64,000 nucleotides of DNA. Origin: Paractinoplanes polyasparticus. Its GTDB lineage: Bacteria > Actinomycetota > Actinomycetes > Mycobacteriales > Micromonosporaceae. The translations under genes and the position numbers were made by a program. The notes under the pieces are model-generated. The model did not search any database. It saw only the letters and a program-made list of their open reading frames with translations, and was not told where the DNA came from. Positions 41,406 to 49,186 of this stretch are shown piece by piece; within the stretch, counting starts at the first letter, position 1, and the number at the start of each line of letters is the position of its first letter. The stretch is taken from assembly GCF_019710575.1 (NCBI RefSeq), contig NZ_JAHWFK010000024.1:1-64000 (forward strand). Reading direction: 5' to 3'.

Positions 41406-43829
41406 TTACCGCCGTGGTCGGCCCGAGGGTGGGCCGCCGGGGCCGGCCGGGGGGCCGGCCGGGGGTGCGGCCTTGGCCTTGGCCGGGTTGATGATGACGA
41501 AACCGCCCTTGAGGGTTCGGCCGTCGGGGCTGGTGCCGGCGGCTGTGCCGGGCGGGCAGTCCGAGTCGATCTCGCTGCCGACGGAGACGTCGAAGCCGGC
41601 GTCCTCCAGGCGGTCGCGGGCGTCCTCGATCGAGTCGCACTCGACGTTCGGGATGGAGCGCTGGTCGCCGAAGGCGATCTTTCGGTTCTCGGGCTCCTTG
41701 AACTGCTCGCGCGGCTTGCCTTCCATGAAGTCGCCCAGGGTCTGGTAGACCGCCGGGTTGACGATGTCGTGGGACATGCGGTCGCGGTGGTCGGGCCAGT
41801 CGGGGTTGACCAGGTAGCCCGCGATCACCAGGGACGTGGTGCCGGCGATCAGCGCGGCCGTCTTGTCGGCGTCCGTCGTGCCGGTCTTGCCGAACACCGG
41901 GTGCTTGACCGTCGACTTGGTCTGGCGGGCCGTGGCACCCTCGCAGCGGCCCATCTGGGCCGAGTCGCCGACCGGGCAGCGGGCGGCGTCGAGGGCCGCG
42001 CGGGCGACATCCTTGCTGGTGGCCCGGATGCAGCGCGGTTTGCCGATGTCGAGCTTGTTGCCGTCCTGGGTGGTGATCTGTTCGATCGGGGTGGGCTCGC
42101 AGTACATGCCGTCGCCGGCCAGCGTCGCGTACGCGTTGGCCATGTCGAGCGGCGTCGAGGCGGACACGCCGAGGGTGAAGGCGCCCCACTGGTTGGCCGC
42201 CACCGAGTTGTTCGCGAAGTCGGCGTCCTGCTTGACGCGGAACTGCACGCCGAACCGCTTGGCCACGGCCACCACGTTCTCGGCGCCGACCTGTTCCTCG
42301 AGGGGCACGAAGTACGTGTTGATCGACTTCGCGAAGGCGGAGTGCATGTTGTAGACGCCCGCGCCGCCGCCACCCGAGTTGCTGGGGCACCAGAAGTGTG
42401 TGCCCGGGCAGGCGCTGTCGCTGCTGGAGCTGATGATGTAGCCCGACTTGTAGCGCTTCTCGGCCTTGATCGGCCAGGCCAGCGGGTAGCCCTTCTCGAG
42501 CGCGGCGATGATCGTGAAGATCTTGAACACCGAGCCGGCCTGGTAGCCGCTGATGTCACCGCCCCCACTGAGCAGCGGGTTCGTCGTGTTCGGATAGGTC
42601 GCGCGTACGCCCGCCTTGGCCTTCTTCCTGTCCGAGGACAGCGGGTTGGGGTGGGCGGGGTCGGGCAGCTTGTACTTACGGTTGGCCGCCAGCAGCCGCA
42701 CCTTGCCGGTGCCGGGCTCGGTCGCGGCCAGCAGCAGGGCGTTCTTGTTGTCGTCCTTGATCCGCTTGTTGATCCGCTTGCGGGCGTCGGCCTGGGCCCC
42801 CAGGTCGAGCGTGGTGATGATGCGGTAGCCGCCGCTCTTCAGCCGGCGCTCACGGTCGTACGGGGTGGCGCCGAACGCCTCCTGGCTCATCCACCAGCGG
42901 TAGAAGTAGTCGCAGAAGAAGCCCCAGTTGTTGTTGGCCACCGACACGCAGCCGTTGCCGACCGGCTTGACCTGGCGCGGGATCGCCTCTTTCTTGGCCT
43001 TGTCGGCCTGGGCCTGGGTGAGCTTCCCCATCTCGACCATGGCCGGGAGGATGTAGTTGTCGCGGCGCTGCTTGATCTGGTCGTACCCGCCCTTGGTGGT
43101 CGGGTTGAAGCTGGACGGCGCCTTGACCATGCCGGCGAGCATCGCGGCCTGGCCGGCCGTCAGGTCCTTCGGCTTCTTGTTGAAGTAGACCTGGCTGGCC
43201 GCGTAGACCCCGTAAGCCTGGTTGCCGAACGGCGCGATGTTGAGGTAGCGCTCGATGATCTGCTCTTTGCTGAGCTCTTTCTCGACCTGGATCGCGTACT
43301 TCATCTCGGTGATCTTGCGCTTGGGCGTGTCCTTGGTGGCGTCGACGACCTCTTGCGGGTTGGTCGCCGAGTAGGCCAGCGACATCCGCACGTACTGCAT
43401 GGTGATCGTCGAGGCGCCCTGCTTCGACTCCGACTTGCCGCTGTTGTTCACGAACGCGCGGGCGACGCCCTTGAGGTCGACGCCGTTGTGGTTGTAGAAC
43501 TCGCGGTCCTCGGCGGCGATCATCGCGTCGGGCATGAACTTCGACATGTCCTTGAGGCGGACGTCGCTGCGGAACTCGTCGTAGAACTGCGAGATCTGCG
43601 TCTTCTTGTCCGCGGCGTAGATCCGGGTGATCTGCGGGGAGCTGAAGTCCTTGAGCTCGCTGGGCAGCTGCGCGAACGTCTCACCGCCGGCCTTGGCGGC
43701 CAGGCCCGACATCGCGGCGGCGGGGAAAGCGGCGGCCGCGACGACGACGCCGGCGAGTAAACCGCAGATCAGCAACGAGGTCGCGTTGGCGAAAATGTTG
43801 TGATCGCGTCTGCGCATCCAGGAGGTCAC
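41406..43829 (-). CDS. ponA2: Class A penicillin-binding protein with PASTA domain
   Basis: The 807-residue product starts at GTG 43829. A TACCCT hexamer ends 6 nt upstream, and frames further upstream have no family content. An N-terminal membrane anchor (about 15-40) is followed by the GT51 glycosyltransferase (about 85-260) with the catalytic Glu107 in AAEDREFY and QGASTITMQ. The transpeptidase domain (about 330-690) carries SVFK (433-436), SIN (502-504) and KTG (648-650). A single PASTA domain (about 725-785) and a Pro/Gly tail end the protein. It polymerises and cross-links peptidoglycan. Domain plan and neighbour wblA match mycobacterial PonA2. Confidence 0.93.
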   Translation of the reverse strand: MTSWMRRRDHNIFANATSLLICGLLAGVVVAAAAFPAAAMSGLAAKAGGETFAQLPSELKDFSSPQITRIYAADKKTQISQFYDEFRSDVRLKDMSKFMPDAMIAAEDREFYNHNGVDLKGVARAFVNNSGKSESKQGASTITMQYVRMSLAYSATNPQEVVDATKDTPKRKITEMKYAIQVEKELSKEQIIERYLNIAPFGNQAYGVYAASQVYFNKKPKDLTAGQAAMLAGMVKAPSSFNPTTKGGYDQIKQRRDNYILPAMVEMGKLTQAQADKAKKEAIPRQVKPVGNGCVSVANNNWGFFCDYFYRWWMSQEAFGATPYDRERRLKSGGYRIITTLDLGAQADARKRINKRIKDDNKNALLLAATEPGTGKVRLLAANRKYKLPDPAHPNPLSSDRKKAKAGVRATYPNTTNPLLSGGGDISGYQAGSVFKIFTIIAALEKGYPLAWPIKAEKRYKSGYIISSSSDSACPGTHFWCPSNSGGGGAGVYNMHSAFAKSINTYFVPLEEQVGAENVVAVAKRFGVQFRVKQDADFANNSVAANQWGAFTLGVSASTPLDMANAYATLAGDGMYCEPTPIEQITTQDGNKLDIGKPRCIRATSKDVARAALDAARCPVGDSAQMGRCEGATARQTKSTVKHPVFGKTGTTDADKTAALIAGTTSLVIAGYLVNPDWPDHRDRMSHDIVNPAVYQTLGDFMEGKPREQFKEPENRKIAFGDQRSIPNVECDSIEDARDRLEDAGFDVSVGSEIDSDCPPGTAAGTSPDGRTLKGGFVIINPAKAKAAPPAGPPAGPGGPPSGRPRR

Positions 43830-44142
43830 CCGAGCAGGGTACGCGAAGAAAGCACGTGACGACCCATCGGAAAGGTCACGCTTCGCCCCGATTAGTCTGC
43901 CCCGCTCGCCGAGATCTTGGGGGGATTTCCGCGAAGCGCACCGAGTCCGCACCGAAACTGGTGCCATGGCCTTCGTGGCGTTTGCCCAGAACAGCCGGGC
44001 TGTACGTATTTCAGGTACAACGTTGCGTAATCGCCCGACTACAGAGCATGATGGTCCGGCGAGCTTGTCGCACGACGTTCGCACGGCCCGGGGGACAAGG
44101 GGCGGCGGACGTCAGGGGTAACGCAAGGGGGGACGTTTACAC
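43830..44142. other. Divergent regulatory region between ponA2 and wblA
   Basis: These 313 bp have no gene. Near the ponA2 start lies the TACCCT -10 (43841-43836). On the wblA side an inverted repeat TGTAC-N9-GTACA (44001-44019) could be an operator. GGGGGG precedes the wblA ATG by 10 nt. The wblA promoter itself is not obvious. Confidence 0.45.
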
Positions 44143-44445
44143 ATGGGGATGATCAGCGACTGGCCCAGCATGGCGGCGTGTCAGAGTGGCGACCCTGACG
44201 CGCTGTTCGTGCAGGGCGCCGAGCAGAACGTGGCGAAGAGAATCTGCCGCAGCTGCCCGGTCCGCTACGAGTGCCTCGCCGATGCCCTGGACAACAGGAT
44301 CGAATTCGGCGTCTGGGGAGGCATGACCGAGCGGGAGCGGCGGGCGCTGCTGCGCCGTCACCCGCACGTGGCGAGCTGGCGCAAGATGTTCGAGGCCGCG
44401 ATGAAGGACAAGGGCGCCGACAAGGTGCTCGTCCCCACTCGCTGA
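44143..44445 (+). CDS. wblA: WhiB-family iron-sulfur regulator, WblA/WhiB4 type
   Basis: The 100-residue product has four iron-sulfur ligands: Cys13, 35, 38 and 44 (C-x21-C-x2-C-x5-C). The region DALFVQGAEQN, the LADALDNRIEFGVWGG turn and the basic TERERRALLRRHP tail are those of WblA/WhiB4. These redox-sensitive proteins act with the principal sigma factor in development and stress responses. The position between ponA2 and the ArsA-like pair is the same as for whiB4 in mycobacteria. Confidence 0.92.
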   Translation: MGMISDWPSMAACQSGDPDALFVQGAEQNVAKRICRSCPVRYECLADALDNRIEFGVWGGMTERERRALLRRHPHVASWRKMFEAAMKDKGADKVLVPTR

Positions 44446-44455
44446 GCCACGTCGG

Positions 44456-45592
44456 TCACGCCAGGAGCGAGCCGATCGTCCGCAGCCCGTCGACGTCATG
44501 GACGTCGGCGGGCTGTGCCGTGACCGAGACCGTCGGCACGCCCGGGAAGGCGTCGATGAAGGTGGCGGCGACCCGCTGCTCACGATCGGTCTGGCGGACC
44601 AGGTTGGCGTGGATGCGCAGCGCGTCGGCGGCCAGTGGCTGGTCACCGGCGGCGGTCAGCGCCTCGGCCGCGGCCAGCGAGGCGTCGGCCGGGAGCCCGG
44701 GCACCTCGGTGCGGTGCATGCGGTTGAGCACCAGGCCGGCCAGCGGCATCCGCTCGGCGACCAGGCGCTCGGCGAAGTAGGCGGCCTCCCGCACGGCGTC
44801 GCGCTCGGGCGCGGCGACCAGCAGGAACGCCGTCTGGGGGTCCTGCAGGATCCGGTACGTCTGGTCGGCGCGCTGCCGGAAGCCGCCGAACATCGAGTCG
44901 AGCGCGGCCACGAACCCGGACAGGTCAGTGAGCAACTGGGCGCCGAGGACCTTCTGCACCGTACGGGAGAAAAGCCCGAAAGACGCGGTGACCAGGCTGA
45001 ACATGCTGCGGCCGCCGGTGCGTGCCGGGGCGAGCAACATGCGGAGCATGCGACCGTCGAGGAACCGGGACAGCCGGGCCGGCGCGTCGAGGAAGTCGAG
45101 CGCGGAACGGGAGGGCGGAGTGTCGACCACGATCAGGTCCCACTCGTCGGTGGCCCGCAGCTGGCCGAGCTTCTCCATCGCCATGTATTCCTGTGTGCCG
45201 GCGAAGGTCGAGCTCATGGCCTGGTAGAAGGGGTTGGCGAAGATCTCGGAGGCGCGCTGCGGCGTGGTGTGCTGCTGCACCACCTCGTCGAAGGTGCGCT
45301 TCATGTCGAGCATCATGGCGTGCAGCTCGCCGCCGTTGTCACCGTCGATGCCCTTGACCTGGCGCGGGGTGTTGTCGAGCTCGCTGAGGCCCATCGACTG
45401 GGCCAGCCGGCGGGCCGGGTCGATCGTGAGCACCACCGTGCGCCGCCCGTGCACCTCGGCGGCCCGTACGCCGAGCGCGGCCGCAGTTGTAGTCTTGCCC
45501 ACCCCGCCGGCGCCGCAGCACACGACGATGCGGGTGGACGGGTCGGCGAGCAGACCGTCGACATCCAGTCGTTGAGTGCTCACTTCAGCCAC
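44456..45592 (-). CDS. ArsA/Get3-like ATPase, subunit 1
   Basis: The 378-residue product starts at GTG. A TACCCT hexamer ends 6 nt upstream, so it is probably leaderless. The deviant Walker A GAGGVGKTT (27-35) and switch II VVDTPPS are intact, with DPARRLAQSMG switch I. It pairs with the next ATPase, as in the mycobacterial Rv3680/Rv3679 neighbours of whiB4. Such proteins resemble tail-anchored-protein or anion-handling ATPases; the substrate here is unknown. Confidence 0.88.
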   Translation of the reverse strand: MAEVSTQRLDVDGLLADPSTRIVVCCGAGGVGKTTTAAALGVRAAEVHGRRTVVLTIDPARRLAQSMGLSELDNTPRQVKGIDGDNGGELHAMMLDMKRTFDEVVQQHTTPQRASEIFANPFYQAMSSTFAGTQEYMAMEKLGQLRATDEWDLIVVDTPPSRSALDFLDAPARLSRFLDGRMLRMLLAPARTGGRSMFSLVTASFGLFSRTVQKVLGAQLLTDLSGFVAALDSMFGGFRQRADQTYRILQDPQTAFLLVAAPERDAVREAAYFAERLVAERMPLAGLVLNRMHRTEVPGLPADASLAAAEALTAAGDQPLAADALRIHANLVRQTDREQRVAATFIDAFPGVPTVSVTAQPADVHDVDGLRTIGSLLA

Positions 45593-45641
45593 TATTCAAG
45601 GGTAGTCCGAAGTTGATCCGGCGCACGGTGACTGTGGCCCG

Positions 45642-46595
45642 TCACGCACGCATGAGGGCCGCGGCCAGTTCGTCGAGCCCCGCCTGATCGACGCCGCCGG
45701 ACAGCAGCGGCAGCTCGACCAGCGGCCGGCCGGTCTCGGCGAGCTCGGTGCGCAGCGTCTCTTCCAGCTCCTGCCGGGTCAGGTGGGCCCGGACCTCGGT
45801 GGCCAGCCCGTTGACGGTGGCCGCGTCGGTGGGCAGCCCGGCCTCGGCCAGACCGCGCTTGAGCTCGGCCTTGGTGACCTTGCCGCCGGTCACCAGGGCC
45901 GGCCGGGTGGCGTTGAGCACGATCCGGCCGACCGGGATGCGCAGGGCGCTGAGCTCGGCGATCGCGTCGAGAGTCTCCTGCACCGGCATCTCTTCGAGCA
46001 GGGTGACGACGTGCACCGAGGTGATCGGCGAACGCAGCAGGGAGGCGACGCCGTCGCTCTGGGTCTTGATCGGGCCCATCTTGGCCAGCTTGGCCGTCTC
46101 GGCCGTGACGTTGAGGAACCGGCCGATCCGGCCGGTCGGCGGGGCGTCGAGCACGACCGCGTCGTACGCCCGCCGGCCGTCCTGCGACCTGGTCGTCGCC
46201 TCTTTGACCTTGCCGGTGAGCAGCACGTCACGCAGGCCCGGGGCGATGGTGGTGGCGAAGTCGATCGCACCCACCTTGCGCAGCGCCCGGCCGGCCGCGC
46301 CCAGGTGGTAGAACATGTCGAGATATTCGAGGAGCGCCTCCTCGGGGTCGACGGCCAGCGCACGCACCTCGCCGCCGCCGGCCACCTTGGCGATCCGCAG
46401 CTCCTTGTAGGGCAGCGGCTCGGTCTCGAAGAGCTGGGCGATGCCCTGCCGGCCCTCCACCTCGACCAGCAAGGTGCGCCGCCCGTCCGCGGCCAGGCCC
46501 AAGGCCAAGGCCGCGGCGACGCTGGTTTTGCCGGTGCCGCCCTTGCCGGTCACCACATGCAGTCGTGCCGGCCATCTGCTGACGTGCTCGCCCAT
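45642..46595 (-). CDS. ArsA/Get3-like ATPase, subunit 2
   Basis: The 317-residue product starts at ATG 46595; a much longer open frame upstream has no homologous content. The deviant Walker A GKGGTGKTS (17-25) and the switch II region VLDAPPTGR are present. It is encoded just upstream of subunit 1 in the same direction with a 49-nt gap, although each has its own TANNNT hexamer. It probably forms a heteromeric ATPase with subunit 1. Confidence 0.88.
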   Translation of the reverse strand: MGEHVSRWPARLHVVTGKGGTGKTSVAAALALGLAADGRRTLLVEVEGRQGIAQLFETEPLPYKELRIAKVAGGGEVRALAVDPEEALLEYLDMFYHLGAAGRALRKVGAIDFATTIAPGLRDVLLTGKVKEATTRSQDGRRAYDAVVLDAPPTGRIGRFLNVTAETAKLAKMGPIKTQSDGVASLLRSPITSVHVVTLLEEMPVQETLDAIAELSALRIPVGRIVLNATRPALVTGGKVTKAELKRGLAEAGLPTDAATVNGLATEVRAHLTRQELEETLRTELAETGRPLVELPLLSGGVDQAGLDELAAALMRA

Positions 46596-46618
46596 GGCCT
46601 CAACGGTACGGCGAGCGG

Positions 46619-47440
46619 TCAGCCGGCCACCTCGCAGACCAGCCAGCCGGTCTTGCGGATCACGGTGAACTCCAGATCCTGCGACGACGACTTCTCGTCG
46701 GCGGTGGACATGGTGAGCTCGACCGAGACGAGCGCGCGGTCCTCCGAGTTGTCGGAGACCTTCGGGTCGGCCCAGCGGAAGACCGGGTCGGTGTAACCCT
46801 CGGAGTACGCCTTGATCTCGGCCACCCGGTCGGCGATCTTCGTCTCGTCGCGGGCCTCGCGGCAGACCAGGTCGTCGGCCGCGGTGGCGTCCTGCTCGGT
46901 GTAGACCGCGGTGAGGAACCGGTCGACCGCCGTGGCCGGGTCGGGCGAGCCGGGGTTGTCGGCGTCCCGCAGCAGGAAATAGGCCGAGACGGCGCCGCCA
47001 CCGCAGAGGAAGAGAGTGCCGACGAGCGCCAGCGAGACCCAGAGCGCGCTCCGGCGGCGGCGCGGGCCGTCCGCCTCGGGGGGCACCTGATAGGGCTGCT
47101 GCGGGGCGCCGGCCCAGATCGGGTCGGGCGGCTGCGGGCTCGCGGCCGGGATCGAATGCTGCCAGGCCAGGTGCTCGGGCGGGGTGGTCTGCCACTCGCC
47201 GGGCGCCTCGTGCTGGGCATGCCAGGGCGAGGTGGCCGGGGCCGGCTGCCAGCCGCTGGGCTCGGGCGGGATGACCTGGGTGCTCTCGTGGTGCAGGCTC
47301 TCGTCGGCGAACGAGCCGGCCGGGGGGTAAGAGGTGTCGGGCGGCTCGGGAGCGGCGTCGATGAAGTCGATCACAGGCGGCTTCGGCGGTGCCGGGGGCC
47401 CGGGGGCAGGCGGCGGCCACTCGCCCGGCGGCTGCGTCAT
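46619..47440 (-). CDS. Pro-rich single-span membrane protein
   Basis: The 273-residue product has an intracellular Pro/Gln/Trp-rich N-terminus (about 1-120), an RRRR stop, one membrane span (about 133-157, WVSLALVGTLFLCGGGAVSAYFLL), and an outer domain of about 110 residues resembling DUF4878/NTF2-like lipoprotein domains (AVDRFLTAVYTEQDATAADDLVC ... VIRKTGWLVCEVAG) with two Cys. GGAGGG precedes the ATG. Its function is not known. Confidence 0.7.
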   Translation of the reverse strand: MTQPPGEWPPPAPGPPAPPKPPVIDFIDAAPEPPDTSYPPAGSFADESLHHESTQVIPPEPSGWQPAPATSPWHAQHEAPGEWQTTPPEHLAWQHSIPAASPQPPDPIWAGAPQQPYQVPPEADGPRRRRSALWVSLALVGTLFLCGGGAVSAYFLLRDADNPGSPDPATAVDRFLTAVYTEQDATAADDLVCREARDETKIADRVAEIKAYSEGYTDPVFRWADPKVSDNSEDRALVSVELTMSTADEKSSSQDLEFTVIRKTGWLVCEVAG

Positions 47441-47558
47441 GTCGCCCTCCGTGATCTTCCGCTCCCGGTCCGCTCCGAGGCTCGATCAGCCTAGCCAAAC
47501 CGACCCTGCCGCGGGCCCTAAGCTGGCCGAGGTACCGACGATTAGGGAGTAGGCGAGC

Positions 47559-47714
47559 ATGCAGAAGTGGGAGTACGTGACCGTGCCCCTGCTGGTCCAC
47601 GCGACCAAGCAGATCCTCGACAACTGGGGCGAGGACGGCTGGGAACTTGTACAGGTGGTGCCCGGCCCGAACGCCGAGCAACTGGTGGCGTACATGAAGC
47701 GACCGAAGTCGTGA
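47559..47714 (+). CDS. DUF4177-like small protein
   Basis: This 51-residue protein lies upstream of the RidA gene. It starts MQKWEYVTVPLLVHATKQIL and continues DNWGEDGWELVQVV, the DUF4177 pattern of paired Trp residues. AGGGAG precedes the ATG. A protein of this size sits in the same place in mycobacteria between the ArsA-like pair and the RidA gene. Confidence 0.8.
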   Translation: MQKWEYVTVPLLVHATKQILDNWGEDGWELVQVVPGPNAEQLVAYMKRPKS

Positions 47715-47778
47715 TCGACTGCACCGGAGCGCAGGTTACGAACGTAGGGCCAGGAGAGCACGACAACGGAGGAGCAGC

Positions 47779-48264
47779 GTGACCACGCCGATCAGTGGAG
47801 AGGGCGGCGTCGACGCCTACGCGAAGCTCGCCGAGCTGGGTCTGACCCTGCCCAAGGTGGTGCCGCCGCTGGCGTCCTACGTCCCCGCCGTGCAGACCGG
47901 CAACTACGTGTACGTGTCGGGTCAGCTTCCCCTCGTCGACGGCAAGCTGCCGTACACCGGCAAGGTCGGCGCCGAGGTCACCACCGAGCAGGGCACCGAA
48001 CTTTCCCGCCTCTGCGCTCTCAACGGGCTCGCGGCGATCGAGGCGCTGGTGGGCCTGGGCCGGGTCGTGAAGATCGTCAAGCTGACCGGCTTCGTCGCGT
48101 CGGCGCCGGGATTCACCGGTCAGCCCGCCGTCATCAACGGAGCGTCGAACCTCTTCGGCGATGTCTTCGGCGAGCAGGGCCGGCATGCCCGCAGCGCGGT
48201 CGGCGTGGCTGAGCTGCCCCTGAACTCCCCGGTCGAGGTCGAGATCATCGCCGAGGTGGGGTAA
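47779..48264 (+). CDS. RidA family protein
   Basis: The 161-residue product starts at GTG behind GGAGGAG. It is a YjgF/YER057c/UK114 fold trimer with VQTGNYVYVSGQLPLVDG, a mid-region LSRLCALNGLAAIEA and LPLNSPVEVEIIAEV. The canonical imine-hydrolysing Arg of RidA (in RxQ near the C-terminus) is not evident, so it may belong to a Rid subfamily with another role. Confidence 0.88.
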   Translation: MTTPISGEGGVDAYAKLAELGLTLPKVVPPLASYVPAVQTGNYVYVSGQLPLVDGKLPYTGKVGAEVTTEQGTELSRLCALNGLAAIEALVGLGRVVKIVKLTGFVASAPGFTGQPAVINGASNLFGDVFGEQGRHARSAVGVAELPLNSPVEVEIIAEVG

Positions 48265-48338
48265 ACCCCCACCTCGATCGTCCGTTCCGGTTGCAATGCG
48301 TGACCTGAGCGGACAGGGAGATCGCACATCCGGTCCTC

Positions 48339-48366
48339 TTGTTCAACCCCATGCGCGACGTAGGAT
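48339..48366 (+). promoter_or_regulatory. Promoter of the metallo-beta-lactamase-fold gene
   Basis: TTGTTC (48339-48344), a 16-bp spacer and TAGGAT (48361-48366) end 7 nt before ATG 48374, with no ribosome site, so a leaderless transcript is expected. Confidence 0.65.
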
Positions 48367-48373
48367 TTCGCGC

Positions 48374-49186
48374 ATGGGGGGTGTCGCGCCGAACGGGCTG
48401 CCGGGCTGGGTGACGCTGTTGCGTGCGCCCAACCCGGGTCCGATGACGCTGGATGGCACCAACACCTGGGTGCTGCGGGCGCCCGGCGAGACGTACGGCG
48501 TGGTCATCGACCCCGGCCCGCTCGACGAGGGGCACCTGAGGCGCATCGCCGACCACGGTCCGTACCAGTTCATTTTGATTACTCACGGTCACCATGATCA
48601 CGTCGAGGGCGCCGCTCGCCTCTCCGAGATCCTGGGTGGCACCGCCGTGCTCGCGGCCGACCCGGCCCACTGCGTCGCCGGTGAGCCCCTCGACCCGCGG
48701 GAACACCTCGGCGGCTCGGGGCTCGAGGTCGAAGTTCTCGACACTCCGGGTCACACGTCCGATTCGGTGTGTTTCCTGGTGCGTCAGGGTGACTCCCGGG
48801 CGATGTTCACCGGTGACACGATCCTCGGCCGGGGCACGACGGTTGTTGCCCATCCGGACGGCGACCTCGGCGCCTATTTGGGCAGTCTCGATCGACTCCG
48901 GGCGTACGAGAAGGTTCTGATGTTGCCGGGACACGGCCCTTCGCGTAGTGACGTGTCGGCCGTCGCCACCGAATACCGCGACCACCGCCGGGAGCGGTTG
49001 GCGCAGGTCGAGGCGGCGATCGCAGCCGGCGCGCGCACCGCCGAAGAGGTCGTCGACATCGTCTACCCCGACATCGACCCGGCTGTCCGGTTCGCCGCCC
49101 TGTGGTCGGCCGCCGCGCAACTTGATTACCTGAATCACAAAAATGGGGAATCAGGAACACCCGCAAGCAGGTTGGATCCGCTGTGA
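48374..49186 (+). CDS. Metallo-beta-lactamase-fold hydrolase
   Basis: The 270-residue product starts at ATG 48374. The zinc motif HGHHDHVEG is intact, and further ligands are TPGHTSDS, MFTGDTILG and LPGHGPSRSD. A C-terminal winged-helix-like tail (HRRERLAQVEAAI ... VVDIVYP) identifies the glyoxalase II/LACTB2-like branch, whose substrates include thioesters or RNA. It occupies the place of Rv3677c in the conserved cluster. It overlaps the cyclase gene by 4 nt (GTGA). Confidence 0.9.
   Translation: MGGVAPNGLPGWVTLLRAPNPGPMTLDGTNTWVLRAPGETYGVVIDPGPLDEGHLRRIADHGPYQFILITHGHHDHVEGAARLSEILGGTAVLAADPAHCVAGEPLDPREHLGGSGLEVEVLDTPGHTSDSVCFLVRQGDSRAMFTGDTILGRGTTVVAHPDGDLGAYLGSLDRLRAYEKVLMLPGHGPSRSDVSAVATEYRDHRRERLAQVEAAIAAGARTAEEVVDIVYPDIDPAVRFAALWSAAAQLDYLNHKNGESGTPASRLDPL

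Noticed and set aside
43830..44084. Longer N-terminus of the penicillin-binding protein
   Set aside because: The added 85 residues are unlike the family and would precede the membrane anchor; a -10 hexamer sits 6 nt before GTG 43829.
46596..47681. N-terminal extension of the second ArsA-like ATPase
   Set aside because: It overlaps the Pro-rich membrane protein gene in another frame; the ATPase begins naturally at ATG 46595 just before its Walker A motif.
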